A stretch of 64,000 nucleotides of DNA. Source: JBPCNH01 sp051001455 (GTDB lineage Bacteria; Actinomycetota; CADDZG01; WHSQ01). The stretch spans positions 49,310 to 113,309 of the forward strand of contig JBPCNH010000006.1 in NCBI GenBank assembly GCA_051001455.1, written 5' to 3'. The notes beneath the pieces were generated by a model. That model did no database searches, was not told where the DNA came from, and was given only the letters and a program-made list of their open reading frames with translations. The translations under genes and the position numbers were made by a program. Below are positions 53,191 to 60,912 of this stretch, one piece after another (position 1 is the stretch's first letter; the number at the start of each line of letters is the position of its first letter).

Positions 53191-53490
53191 ATGACGTACG
53201 TCATCGCCGAGCCGTGCATCGGTGTCAAGGACCGAGCGTGCGTCGACGAGTGTCCGGTCGACTGCATCTACGAGGGGGAAGAGCAGCTCTTCATCCACCC
53301 CGAGGAGTGCGTGGATTGTGACGCGTGCCTTCCTGCCTGCCCCGTCGACGCCATCTTCACCGCCGACGGCATCCCGGGCGAATGGGATAACTTCACCGCT
53401 CTCAACGCCAAGTTCTTCGAGGACAATCCGGAAGCGTCCGGCGGCGCTATGGAGAGTCCCTTCGCTCCCGCGGAGGACCGCGGCGAGTAG
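53191..53490 (+). CDS. fdxA: Seven-iron ferredoxin (3Fe-4S/4Fe-4S)
   Basis: The 99-residue ferredoxin has Cys at 9, 17, 21, 25, 40, 43, 46 and 50 (C-x7-C-x3-C-x3-C, then C-x2-C-x2-C-x3-C). This matches the 7Fe ferredoxin spacing, each one residue later than in the Azotobacter FdI numbering. It carries low-potential electrons and is a good partner for the KorAB enzyme encoded 500 bases downstream. The ATG at 53191 has AGGAGAG upstream. An open frame before it is unsupported. Confidence 0.95.
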   Translation: MTYVIAEPCIGVKDRACVDECPVDCIYEGEEQLFIHPEECVDCDACLPACPVDAIFTADGIPGEWDNFTALNAKFFEDNPEASGGAMESPFAPAEDRGE

Positions 53491-53506
53491 CGTCCCGCAG
53501 ATATCG

Positions 53507-53538
53507 AAAGACCCGGTCCTCGAGCGACCGGGTCTTTT
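53507..53538 (+). terminator. Rho-independent terminator after fdxA
   Basis: A 12-bp perfect stem (AAAGACCCGGTC / GACCGGGTCTTT) with a seven-base loop runs into a T-run. It ends the fdxA transcript. Confidence 0.9.
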
Positions 53539-53574
53539 ACTTGGCGCGGGCCCGACGGCCGCTGCCGCTCCGAG

Positions 53575-53877
53575 ATGGGGTCTGAAGTCGCGCCTCCGCT
53601 CCGCCGACTCGACGGTGGGTGGATAGGCGCTGTGGATCATGAACGGATAGCTCCAGGGGATCAGCAGGATTGGCGCCGGCTGCTCGGTCGCAAGGTGTCG
53701 ATCCGTTACCGGCTGCACGACGACGGCGCGGGGGATGTCTTCTCCGAGGCGATCGGAGTCGTGATGGGCGTTAGCGAAGCGAGCGCTGGGTCCATCATCA
53801 AGATCGTCACCAAACGCGGCGAGGTGAGAGAAGTGCCCGTGGGTGATGTAGTGGCGGGGAAGGCCTGGTTGGTGTGA
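53575..53877 (+). CDS. Small protein resembling a stand-alone SH3-like domain of GNAT proteins
   Basis: The 100 residues contain DWRRLLGRKVSIRYRLHDDG and IVTKRGEVREVPVGDVVAGKAW, which looks like the N-terminal SH3-like domain found ahead of the acetyltransferase in Rv0428c-type GNAT proteins. No acetyltransferase domain follows, so this is either a free-standing domain or a remnant. The start is uncertain; the ATG at 53575 was taken. Confidence 0.5.
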   Translation: MGSEVAPPLRRLDGGWIGAVDHERIAPGDQQDWRRLLGRKVSIRYRLHDDGAGDVFSEAIGVVMGVSEASAGSIIKIVTKRGEVREVPVGDVVAGKAWLV

Positions 53878-53987
53878 ATCGGTCGAAACGCCATTTTGCC
53901 GAGTGATAGGCAACTCCCCTGCGGTACCATCGTTGTCGATAAGAGAATGGCGGATCCGCGTCTCCAGTAGAAGGGGAGTGTTTCAAG

Positions 53988-55862
53988 TTGAGCACCCAGA
54001 CGACCTCCGGGGAGGAGCCTCGGGTAGGTCGTACTGAGGTCGAGCGCCACGAGGTCGACCGTGTGGTCATCCGTTTCGCAGGTGACTCCGGCGACGGGAT
54101 GCAATTAACCGGCGATCGCTTCACCAGTGCGAGCGCCTTCTTCGGTAACGATCTCTCGACGCTTCCCGACTTCCCAGCCGAGATCCGGGCGCCTGCCGGC
54201 ACCCTTGCCGGAGTGTCCGCTTTCCAGATCCATTTCTCCAACCACGACATCCTGACGCCGGGAGACCAGCCTCAGATCTTGGTGGCCATGAATCCGGCGG
54301 CCCTCAAGACGAACATCAAGGACCTCATCTCCGGAGGCTTGCTGATCGTCAATTCGGATGCGTTCGAGGATCGCAACCTGGACAAGGCCGGTTATCCCTC
54401 CAACCCGTTGAAGGATGGTTCACTCGAGAACTACCAGGTTTACGAGATCCCGATGACGAGGATGACGATCGAGGCCGTCAAGGGGCTCGGGCTTAACAAG
54501 AAAGAGGCCGAACGATCGAAGAACATGTTCGCGCTGGGAGTTGTTTCGTGGATGTACTCACGGCCGCTCGATCCGACGATCCAGTGGCTCGAGAAGAAGT
54601 TCTCTAAAAAGCCGAACATCGCACAGGCGAACATCGTATGTCTGAAGGCGGGGCATGCCTTCGGTGAGACCGCCGAGCTGACTGCATTCGAAGTGCGTCC
54701 GGCAACACTCGCTCCGGGGAAGTACCGGCGCATCACCGGCAACCAGGCGCTGGCTTATGGGCTGATCGCCGCCAGTGTGCAGGCGAAGCTACCGCTGTTC
54801 CTCGGCTCGTACCCGATCACTCCCGCCTCGGACATCCTCCATGAGCTATCGAGACATAAGAACTTCGGGGTTCGCACCGTGCAAGCGGAAGACGAGATCG
54901 CGGCGATATCGATGGCTCTCGGCGCTTCTTTCTCCGGTCACATCGGGGTCACGACGACATCGGGTCCCGGCCTTGCGCTTAAGTCAGAGGCCCTGGGCCT
55001 CGCCTTATCGATGGAGCTTCCGCTGATCGTGGTGGACATCCAGCGGGGAGGGCCGTCGACAGGTCTGCCCACCAAGACCGAACAATCCGACCTCTTACAG
55101 GCCATGTACGGCCGTCATGGGGAGTCGCCGCTGCCGATCGTCGCTGCGTATTCGCCACCTTCTTGCTACTGGGCCGCGATCGAGGCCGCTCGTATCGCGC
55201 TTAAGTACATGACGCCGGTGATCCTGCTCTCCGACGGCTATCTGGCCAACGGGGCCGAGCCGTGGCGCATCACTGCGGTGGACAAGCTTCCCGACCTGTC
55301 GGTGGAATTCGCCTCGCAACCGAACGTCGGCGAGGACTTCTGGCCGTTCCTGCGCGACGACGTGACTCTTGCTCGTCCGTGGGCGATCCCCGGCACTCCC
55401 GGCCTCGAGCACCGCGTCGGCGGTCTCGAGAAAGCGGATGGAACGGGCAACATCTCCTACGATCCGGAGAACCACCACTACATGACCCTGTTACGCCAAG
55501 CGAAGATCAAGGGCATCGAGGAGGATATCGACCCGCTCGAGTTCGACGGTGATGAAGGCGCTACGGTCCTCATCCTTGGTTGGGGTTCTACCTACGGTGC
55601 GATCGGTGCGGCCGTGAGGCGTCTCCGGCTGCGGGGCAAGAAAGTGGCGCGTGCCCACCTCAAGCATCTCAATCCCTTCCCGAAGAACACCGCTGAGGTG
55701 CTCGGCCGGTTCGAAAAGGTGGTCATCCCGGAGATGAACATGGGCCAGCTCTCGAAGATGATCCGGGCCGAGTTCCTCATCGATGCGGTATCGATCAACA
55801 AGATGAAGGGGATCCCATTCCGCGCATCCGAATTAGAAGAGGAGCTGTTGGAGCTCGTATGA
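53988..55862 (+). CDS. korA: 2-oxoacid:ferredoxin oxidoreductase, fused gamma-alpha subunit
   Basis: The 624-residue subunit joins a gamma domain (residues ~20-200, VVIRFAGDSGDGMQLTGDRF) to an alpha domain (~225-600, GSYPITPASDILHELSRHKN, VQAEDEIAAISMALGASFSG and RGGPSTGLPTKTEQSDLLQA). The arrangement fits KorA of 2-oxoglutarate:ferredoxin oxidoreductases. It decarboxylates a 2-oxoacid and reduces ferredoxin. The TTG start has GGGGAG about ten bases upstream. It is joined to korB by a four-base overlap. Confidence 0.93.
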   Translation: MSTQTTSGEEPRVGRTEVERHEVDRVVIRFAGDSGDGMQLTGDRFTSASAFFGNDLSTLPDFPAEIRAPAGTLAGVSAFQIHFSNHDILTPGDQPQILVAMNPAALKTNIKDLISGGLLIVNSDAFEDRNLDKAGYPSNPLKDGSLENYQVYEIPMTRMTIEAVKGLGLNKKEAERSKNMFALGVVSWMYSRPLDPTIQWLEKKFSKKPNIAQANIVCLKAGHAFGETAELTAFEVRPATLAPGKYRRITGNQALAYGLIAASVQAKLPLFLGSYPITPASDILHELSRHKNFGVRTVQAEDEIAAISMALGASFSGHIGVTTTSGPGLALKSEALGLALSMELPLIVVDIQRGGPSTGLPTKTEQSDLLQAMYGRHGESPLPIVAAYSPPSCYWAAIEAARIALKYMTPVILLSDGYLANGAEPWRITAVDKLPDLSVEFASQPNVGEDFWPFLRDDVTLARPWAIPGTPGLEHRVGGLEKADGTGNISYDPENHHYMTLLRQAKIKGIEEDIDPLEFDGDEGATVLILGWGSTYGAIGAAVRRLRLRGKKVARAHLKHLNPFPKNTAEVLGRFEKVVIPEMNMGQLSKMIRAEFLIDAVSINKMKGIPFRASELEEELLELV

Positions 55863-56935
55863 CTCACGAGATGCAACCCAACCAGAGAGGTATCACCGAG
55901 CCCACCTCGGGTGTTTCAACCCTGACGCGCAAGGACTTCGTTTCCGACCAGGAAGTGCGCTGGTGCCCTGGGTGCGGAGACTATGCCGTTCTCGCCGCCG
56001 TGCAATCGGTCATGCCGCAGCTCGGCATCCCGCGCGAGCGCATCGTGTTCGTGTCGGGTATCGGCTGTTCCAGCCGGTTCCCCTACTACATGGACACGTA
56101 CGGCGTGCACGGGATCCACGGTCGCGCGCCTGCCATCGCGACTGGAATAGCTACGGCGCGCCCCGATCTCCAGGTATGGGTGGTGACGGGGGACGGGGAT
56201 GGCCTCTCTATCGGCGGTAACCACTTCATCCATGCCCTTCGGCGCAACGTCAATCTCAAGATCTTGATGTTCAACAATCAGATATACGGCTTGACCAAGG
56301 GCCAGTATTCCCCTACGTCGGAACAGGGGAAAGTAACGAAGTCCACCCCCTTCGGTTCGCTGGAGCAGCCGTTCAACCCCGTTTCGGTAGCGCTGGGCGC
56401 CGAGGCGTCCTTCGTCGCTCGGACCATGGACGTCGAGCGTAAGCACCTGCCCGCGATGTTGACCCGTGCCGCGGAGCACCGGGGATCCGCGTTCATCGAG
56501 ATCTATCAGAACTGCAACATCTTCAACGATGGTGCTTTCCTCGCCCTCAGTTCGAAGGACGGAGCGACGTCGAATCGGATCTATCTGGAGCACGGCAAGC
56601 CGATCCGGTTCGGCAAGGACGGGGAGAAGGGCGTCATGATGGCGCCGAGAGGTTCTCTGGAGATCGTGTCCGTTGCCGACGTGGGTGAAGACAAACTGCT
56701 CATCCATGACGAGCACCGCGATGACCCGAGTTTCGCTTTCGCTCTGTCTCGTCTGGCCCAAGGTCCCACCACCGCGACTCCCTTCGGGGTCTTCCGTCAG
56801 GTCGAACGTCCGGTCTACGGAGATGGGATGGAAGCTCAGTTAAGGCGAGCCGCCGAGCAACAAGGCCCCGGCGACCTCGAGCGGCTGCTTCACTCCGGCG
56901 ATACGTGGGAAGTAGGGTCTGCCCACACCAACTGA
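55859..56935 (+). CDS. korB: 2-oxoacid:ferredoxin oxidoreductase, beta subunit
   Basis: ThDP/Fe-S beta subunit of 358 residues: WCPGCGDYAVLAAVQSVMPQ (C-x2-C), FVSGIGCSSRFPYY, and the ThDP motif VTGDGDGLSIGGNHFIHALR with FNNQIYGLTKGQYSPTS. With KorA it forms the enzyme that exchanges 2-oxoacid and acyl-CoA using ferredoxin. Most likely 2-oxoglutarate, by family. Confidence 0.94.
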   Translation: MTHEMQPNQRGITEPTSGVSTLTRKDFVSDQEVRWCPGCGDYAVLAAVQSVMPQLGIPRERIVFVSGIGCSSRFPYYMDTYGVHGIHGRAPAIATGIATARPDLQVWVVTGDGDGLSIGGNHFIHALRRNVNLKILMFNNQIYGLTKGQYSPTSEQGKVTKSTPFGSLEQPFNPVSVALGAEASFVARTMDVERKHLPAMLTRAAEHRGSAFIEIYQNCNIFNDGAFLALSSKDGATSNRIYLEHGKPIRFGKDGEKGVMMAPRGSLEIVSVADVGEDKLLIHDEHRDDPSFAFALSRLAQGPTTATPFGVFRQVERPVYGDGMEAQLRRAAEQQGPGDLERLLHSGDTWEVGSAHTN

Positions 56936-56969
56936 CCACAGACCGATTCGTCTAGCGCAAGGAGGGCCG

Positions 56970-57251
56970 GTGGCCGACGCAACAGGTGGAGGGAGTCCCG
57001 CAGAAGCGCCCGACGAGAATGTCGAATCCCTTGCTCGGAAACTGCTGCGCAACGCGGACGAGAACGGCCTAGAGCCTGGTGACATCGAGTCCGCCCGTCG
57101 GTCGGCGCGCCGCATGCTCGAAGACTCCGAGGCCCGGATCAACGATCCTGCAACGACCGATCCCGAGCACGAGGATGTCATCCGGCGTACCTCGAGTGAG
57201 ACCAGCTCGAGCGGGGACAGCATCTCACCGCGCACCCATCACGGGGAATAG
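56970..57251 (+). CDS. Small hydrophilic protein of unknown function
   Basis: The 93 residues are acidic and Ser/Arg-rich, with a helical middle (ESARRSARRMLEDSEARI) and a disordered tail (TSSETSSSGDSISPRT). No family recognised. AAGGAGGG precedes the GTG start, which is good support. It lies between korB and the ThDP enzyme gene. Confidence 0.6.
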   Translation: MADATGGGSPAEAPDENVESLARKLLRNADENGLEPGDIESARRSARRMLEDSEARINDPATTDPEHEDVIRRTSSETSSSGDSISPRTHHGE

Positions 57252-57258
57252 CGCCCGC

Positions 57259-57264
57259 TAGGGT
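57259..57264 (+). promoter_or_regulatory. -10 box (TAGGGT) for probable leaderless ThDP enzyme gene
   Basis: TAGGGT lies six bases before the ATG at 57271. Confidence 0.45.
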
Positions 57265-57270
57265 GCCCGG

Positions 57271-58902
57271 ATGACCGAACCCCGACACGAGCAAGGACAC
57301 GGCGGACGAGCGGTATCCCGGGCTCTGCATGCTCTGGGAGTAGAGAATCTCTTCACTCTCACCGGCGGCCATATCTTCCCCATCTTCGATGGATGCACGC
57401 AGGACGGCATCCGTCTGATCGACATGCGCCACGAACAGAACGCCGTATTCGCCGCCGAAGGGTGGGCCAGGTTGACCCGGACCTTGGGTGTCGCGGCCGT
57501 GACGGCAGGTCCCGGAGTGACCAATGCTATGAGCCCCATGGCTCAGGCCCGATTCAACGGCGCGCCGGTCCTGACCCTCGCCGGCCGAGCCCCCATGTTC
57601 AGGTGGGGGCAAGGATCGCTGCAGGAACTAGACCACCCACCTTTCGTCGACCCCATCGCACGGGCCTCGACGGTGGGGGGCACCGACGAGGTGGCTGCGG
57701 CGATCGTTACTGCCGCTCACGAGGCTCTTACGGCACCGCGCGGACCTCGTTTCTTGGACTTCCCGCTCGACGTTCTCTTCAACAACGGGGATCTAGACGT
57801 GGTGGTTCCGGAACTGCCCGCCGCCAGAGGACCGTCTGCCGAAGCGGTCGAGGTTCTTGCGGAGGCTCTGGCGGGAGCCGAACGTCCGGTTCTGATCGCG
57901 GGGTCAAATGTGTGGCTCGATCGCGGCGAAGTCGCACTTCGATCGCTGGCCGAGAAGGGCGGGATCCCCGTCTTCATGAACGGGCAAGGACGAGGCTGTT
58001 TGCCCGCGGATCATCCTTTGGCTTTCTCCCGGGCGCGGTCGCTGGCGATCAAAGAGGCCGATGTAGTCATCGTTGCAGGGGCTCCCATGGATTTCCGCCT
58101 CGGCTTCGGCCAGAACTTCGCAGCCGGCGCGAAGATCTTCCACCTCGATTCCCACCCCGACCTGATCGCCCAGCATGTGCAACTTACGGGCCAGATCGGT
58201 GCGTCCCTTGAAACCACGTTCGCGTCACTTGCCGACGCGCTCGAGGAGATCCCTTCTTCGAAGGCGTGGGTGGACGCGTTGGGTGAGATCGAGAGCAAGA
58301 AGCTAGAGGGCGTGCAGGCCGAGCTGAATAGCGACGCCGGTCCTATCCACCCGATGCGGATCTACGGCGAGTTGGTTCCGTTGCTCCAACGCGATGCGAT
58401 CGTGATCGGCGACGGCGGGGACTTCGTCTCCTACGCAGGCAGGGAGGTTCCGTCGTACGAACCTGGGTGCTGGCTCGATCCGGGTCCATTCGGGTGCCTC
58501 GGTGTAGGCCCCGGCTATGCGGCTGCCGCGCGTCTCGCCTATCCCGACCGTCAGGTGGTCGTTCTTTTCGGCGACGGCGCCATCGGTTTCTCCGGGACGG
58601 AGCTCGAGACCCTGGTGCGGTTGAAGTTGCCCGTCGTGTGCGTCGTCGGCAACAACGGGATCTGGGGACTCGAGAAGCATCCGATGCAGGCGATCTACGG
58701 TTACGACGTAGCTGCCGACCTGCGGCCGGGGATCCGCTATGACCAGATGATGGAGGCGTTCGGAGGTTGTGGTGAGCTCGTCCGCTCCCCGGAGGAGATC
58801 GGGCCTGCTCTGCGCCGGGCGCTCGCGAGTGGAGAACCCACGCTGGTCAATGTACTTACCGATCCCGCCGTGGCCTACCCGCGCTCCTCGAACCTCGCTT
58901 AG
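57271..58902 (+). CDS. Acetolactate synthase-like ThDP-dependent enzyme
   Basis: The 543-residue protein has the three-domain plan of acetolactate synthase-like enzymes. The N-terminal PYR domain holds FTLTGGHIFPIFDG and the catalytic Glu in DMRHEQNAVFAAEGWAR. The middle domain (~195-330) follows, then a PP domain with GDGAIGFSGTELETLVRLKL and the closing VVGNNGIWGLEK. It may be an acetolactate synthase, an oxalyl-CoA decarboxylase-like or a related lyase. No regulatory small subunit gene is adjacent, which argues against a standard biosynthetic acetolactate synthase. Confidence 0.88.
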   Translation: MTEPRHEQGHGGRAVSRALHALGVENLFTLTGGHIFPIFDGCTQDGIRLIDMRHEQNAVFAAEGWARLTRTLGVAAVTAGPGVTNAMSPMAQARFNGAPVLTLAGRAPMFRWGQGSLQELDHPPFVDPIARASTVGGTDEVAAAIVTAAHEALTAPRGPRFLDFPLDVLFNNGDLDVVVPELPAARGPSAEAVEVLAEALAGAERPVLIAGSNVWLDRGEVALRSLAEKGGIPVFMNGQGRGCLPADHPLAFSRARSLAIKEADVVIVAGAPMDFRLGFGQNFAAGAKIFHLDSHPDLIAQHVQLTGQIGASLETTFASLADALEEIPSSKAWVDALGEIESKKLEGVQAELNSDAGPIHPMRIYGELVPLLQRDAIVIGDGGDFVSYAGREVPSYEPGCWLDPGPFGCLGVGPGYAAAARLAYPDRQVVVLFGDGAIGFSGTELETLVRLKLPVVCVVGNNGIWGLEKHPMQAIYGYDVAADLRPGIRYDQMMEAFGGCGELVRSPEEIGPALRRALASGEPTLVNVLTDPAVAYPRSSNLA

Positions 58903-58915
58903 CGGAGCCATAGCG

Positions 58916-59113
58916 ATGCAAGCTCACGACTGGTGGCATATGGCCGTTCTCGGTTCGACGCTCTTCGGAGCCGCCGGCGTGGCACTTCTGGTGCTGGTCC
59001 CTTTGGTGTTCGAAACGGCTCCGCACGGGTTTCGGCGAGCCAAGCCCCTGATCGCCAGCCTGATCACCCTGGCTGCGGTTCTCTTGCTATTGGAATGGTT
59101 GGGTGTTCACTGA
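58916..59113 (+). CDS. Small two-helix membrane protein
   Basis: The 65 residues have two hydrophobic helices (VLGSTLFGAAGVALLVLVPLV, LIASLITLAAVLLLLEW). GGAG lies about ten bases before the ATG at 58916. Family unknown. It sits 13 bases after the ThDP enzyme gene and before erpA. Confidence 0.6.
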   Translation: MQAHDWWHMAVLGSTLFGAAGVALLVLVPLVFETAPHGFRRAKPLIASLITLAAVLLLLEWLGVH

Positions 59114-59127
59114 CGTTTCCTTATACT
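59099..59127 (+). promoter_or_regulatory. Promoter of erpA
   Basis: TTGGGT at 59099-59104 and TATACT at 59122-59127 are separated by 17 bases. A leader of ~33 bases then carries AAGGAGG before the GTG. Confidence 0.5.
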
Positions 59128-59166
59128 GAACGAGCGCCACAAGGTGCCGTATTGCAAGGAGGAAGC

Positions 59167-59544
59167 GTGGCCGTCCAAGAGAACAGCACCGCCACAACCT
59201 TTTCCATAACCGAGTCGGGCGCCGCCAAGGTAGCCGAGCTTCTAAGCCGTGAGCTTGAGGCTTCTCCCGAGGAGCACGAGGGCAAGAGCTATGCCCTGCG
59301 GGTAGCCGTCCAGCCGGGTGGGTGTGCGGGTCTTCGTTACGCCCTGTACTTCGACGACCGCAAGCTCGACGATGACAAGGTCGAGACGGTGCACGGGGTC
59401 GAGATCCGGGTAGACAAGATGAGCGCTCCGTATCTCTCGGGTGCCGAGATCGACTATGTCGACTCGCTCGCCCAGTCGGGTTTCACGGTCAACAACCCGA
59501 ACGCGAAAGGCACTTGCGCTTGCGGGGATAGCGCCCAGTTCTAG
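59167..59544 (+). CDS. erpA: A-type iron-sulphur carrier (ErpA/IscA-like)
   Basis: The 125-residue HesB-fold protein has the three Fe-S ligands in PGGCAGLRY and the terminal CACG (C-x-C). It delivers Fe-S clusters to enzymes, for which this window offers several clients (LipA, IspH, KorB, ferredoxin). GTG start at 59167 has AAGGAGG; the frame is open upstream and unsupported there. Confidence 0.93.
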   Translation: MAVQENSTATTFSITESGAAKVAELLSRELEASPEEHEGKSYALRVAVQPGGCAGLRYALYFDDRKLDDDKVETVHGVEIRVDKMSAPYLSGAEIDYVDSLAQSGFTVNNPNAKGTCACGDSAQF

Positions 59545-59560
59545 ATCCACCGGAAGTCGA

Positions 59561-59588
59561 AAAGCCGCCCTTCGGGGCGGCTTTCTCT
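59561..59588 (+). terminator. Rho-independent terminator after erpA
   Basis: A 10-bp stem (AAAGCCGCCC / GGGCGGCTTT) closes on a TTCG tetraloop and is followed by a T-rich tail. A stable, classic hairpin. Confidence 0.9.
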
Positions 59589-59636
59589 TTGGCCCGGCAA
59601 AAGGATGGGAAGTAGGTGGCGCGAGGATGGCCCGAC

Positions 59637-59729
59637 ATGAAGGGCTACGTCGCTACTTTCCTAGGCTTCCTTCTGGGAGGCTCTCTGGGATTTGTCGCCG
59701 GGGTCGCCAAGGTCCTCGTGATGACCTGA
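59637..59729 (+). CDS. Tiny single-helix membrane peptide
   Basis: The 30-residue frame begins MKGYVATFLGFLLGGSLGF and contains one plausible membrane helix with little else. GAGG lies about 11 bases upstream. It is short enough to be chance, so confidence is low. Confidence 0.35.
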   Translation: MKGYVATFLGFLLGGSLGFVAGVAKVLVMT

Positions 59730-59781
59730 AGAGGAACTAGGTCCACCATCTCCCGGCCGCGACCGGCTAATATCCCTCCTA

Positions 59782-59869
59782 GCTCATCAAGAGCGGGGGA
59801 GGGTCCGGCCCGTCGATCCCGCCGCAACCACCACGAACGGTGGCAGGTGCGAATCCCGGGTGGATGAGC
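59782..59869 (+). ncRNA. SAM-I (S-box) riboswitch aptamer
   Basis: The aptamer is bounded by helix P1 (GCTCATC 59782-59788 / GATGAGC 59863-59869). It contains CTCATCAAGAG, GGGGGAGGGTCCGGCCCG, CCGCAACC and a P3-like CCACC / GGTGG pair, in the order of the SAM-I consensus. It precedes an intrinsic terminator and two MetE-type genes, consistent with repression by S-adenosylmethionine. A related SAM-IV class exists in actinobacteria, but the core here reads as SAM-I. Confidence 0.88.
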
Positions 59870-59886
59870 CGGAGGATGCCGTTTAC

Positions 59887-59915
59887 AGCCTCTCCCGTAC
59901 CCGGGGGAGGCTTTT
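59887..59915 (+). terminator. Riboswitch-controlled intrinsic terminator
   Basis: A 10-bp stem (AGCCTCTCCC / GGGGGAGGCT, one G-T pair) with a six-base loop is followed by four Ts. It sits 17 bases after the aptamer and before the first MetE gene, the usual place for the expression platform of a transcriptional SAM riboswitch. Confidence 0.85.
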
Positions 59916-59937
59916 CGCGTTGATGAGGAGGATGCAG

Positions 59938-60912
59938 ATGGCGGTACGGGCCACGGTGGTTGGTTCCTATCCGAAGCCACCCGATGAGGGCCAGGCCTTC
60001 AAAGTGAGGAAGACGCTTCACGGGATAGAGAAGGGAAAGGCTTCCGCGGAGGACCTGAAAGCAGCACAGGATGAGCTCGTGACGCAGGTCATCGAGGAGC
60101 AGGAGGCCGCGGGGATCGACCTGGTCACCGACGGTCTTGGGCGCTGGGACGACATCTTGACGCCGTTCGCGCGCAACTGGGCGGGGTTCGAGATAGGTCC
60201 ACTCTTCCGTTGGTTCGACAACAATGTTTACTATCGGCGCCCCGTTTGTAACGGCGCCGTCGAATGGCGCGGCCCTTCTTCGGTCGACGCTTTCCGTTTC
60301 GCCGCATCCGTCGCGGTTAAACCGGTCAAAGCCGTTATCCCCGGTCCCGTCTCGTTCGCGCGGCTCTCGCTCGACGAGCACTACGGAGACCACGACGCTT
60401 TCGTCCTAGCGGTGGCGGGTGTGCTGGCTCAGGAGGCTGCCGAGCTAGAAGCTGCAGGGGCGACCGTGATACAGATCGACGAGCCGTCGCTCCTCGGCGC
60501 GCCGGAGGACCTGACGCTGGCGCGGGAGGCCGTTGGGATAATCACTGCGGCGCTCAGCCATACGACGACGATCTTGGCGACCTATTTCGGGGATGCCAAG
60601 CGTCTCGGCGCGGATCTCTTCGACATCCCTGTAGACGGCTTCGGCTTCGATCTGGTGTCGGGCCCTGAGAATCTCGAACTGATCAAGGCAGTACCCAGAG
60701 GGCGCATAGTTCAAGCCGGATTGCTCGACGCGCGCAACACCAAGCTCGAGGCTGAGGACGAGCTGTTGGACCGGATCGGACAGATCCTCGACTCGGTTCC
60801 CGCGCAGGATCTCTGGATCAGCCCTAGTTGCGGGCTCGAGTTCCTCCCTCGAGAGAAAGCGCGAGCTAAGTTACAGAGACTGGGCGATGTTGCGAAGAAA
60901 GCAGGTGCATAG
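59938..60912 (+). CDS. MetE-barrel protein lacking most zinc ligands
   Basis: A 324-residue (beta-alpha)8 barrel of the cobalamin-independent methionine synthase (UROD/MetE) family: ATVVGSYPKPP, EEQEAAGIDLVTDGLGRWDD, AVIPGPVSFARLS and QIDEPSLLG. The zinc ligands of MetE are H-x-C, Glu and a later Cys. Here the H-x-C position reads LATYFGD and the Glu position GFDL, so only the final Cys (PSCGLE) remains. It could be a non-catalytic partner or act on another substrate. ATG at 59938 has AGGAGG six bases away, and upstream open frame lies inside the riboswitch. Confidence 0.85.
   Translation: MAVRATVVGSYPKPPDEGQAFKVRKTLHGIEKGKASAEDLKAAQDELVTQVIEEQEAAGIDLVTDGLGRWDDILTPFARNWAGFEIGPLFRWFDNNVYYRRPVCNGAVEWRGPSSVDAFRFAASVAVKPVKAVIPGPVSFARLSLDEHYGDHDAFVLAVAGVLAQEAAELEAAGATVIQIDEPSLLGAPEDLTLAREAVGIITAALSHTTTILATYFGDAKRLGADLFDIPVDGFGFDLVSGPENLELIKAVPRGRIVQAGLLDARNTKLEAEDELLDRIGQILDSVPAQDLWISPSCGLEFLPREKARAKLQRLGDVAKKAGA

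Noticed and set aside
59860..59937. Upstream extension of the first MetE-type gene
   Set aside because: It would run through the riboswitch and terminator; a good ribosome site precedes ATG 59938.
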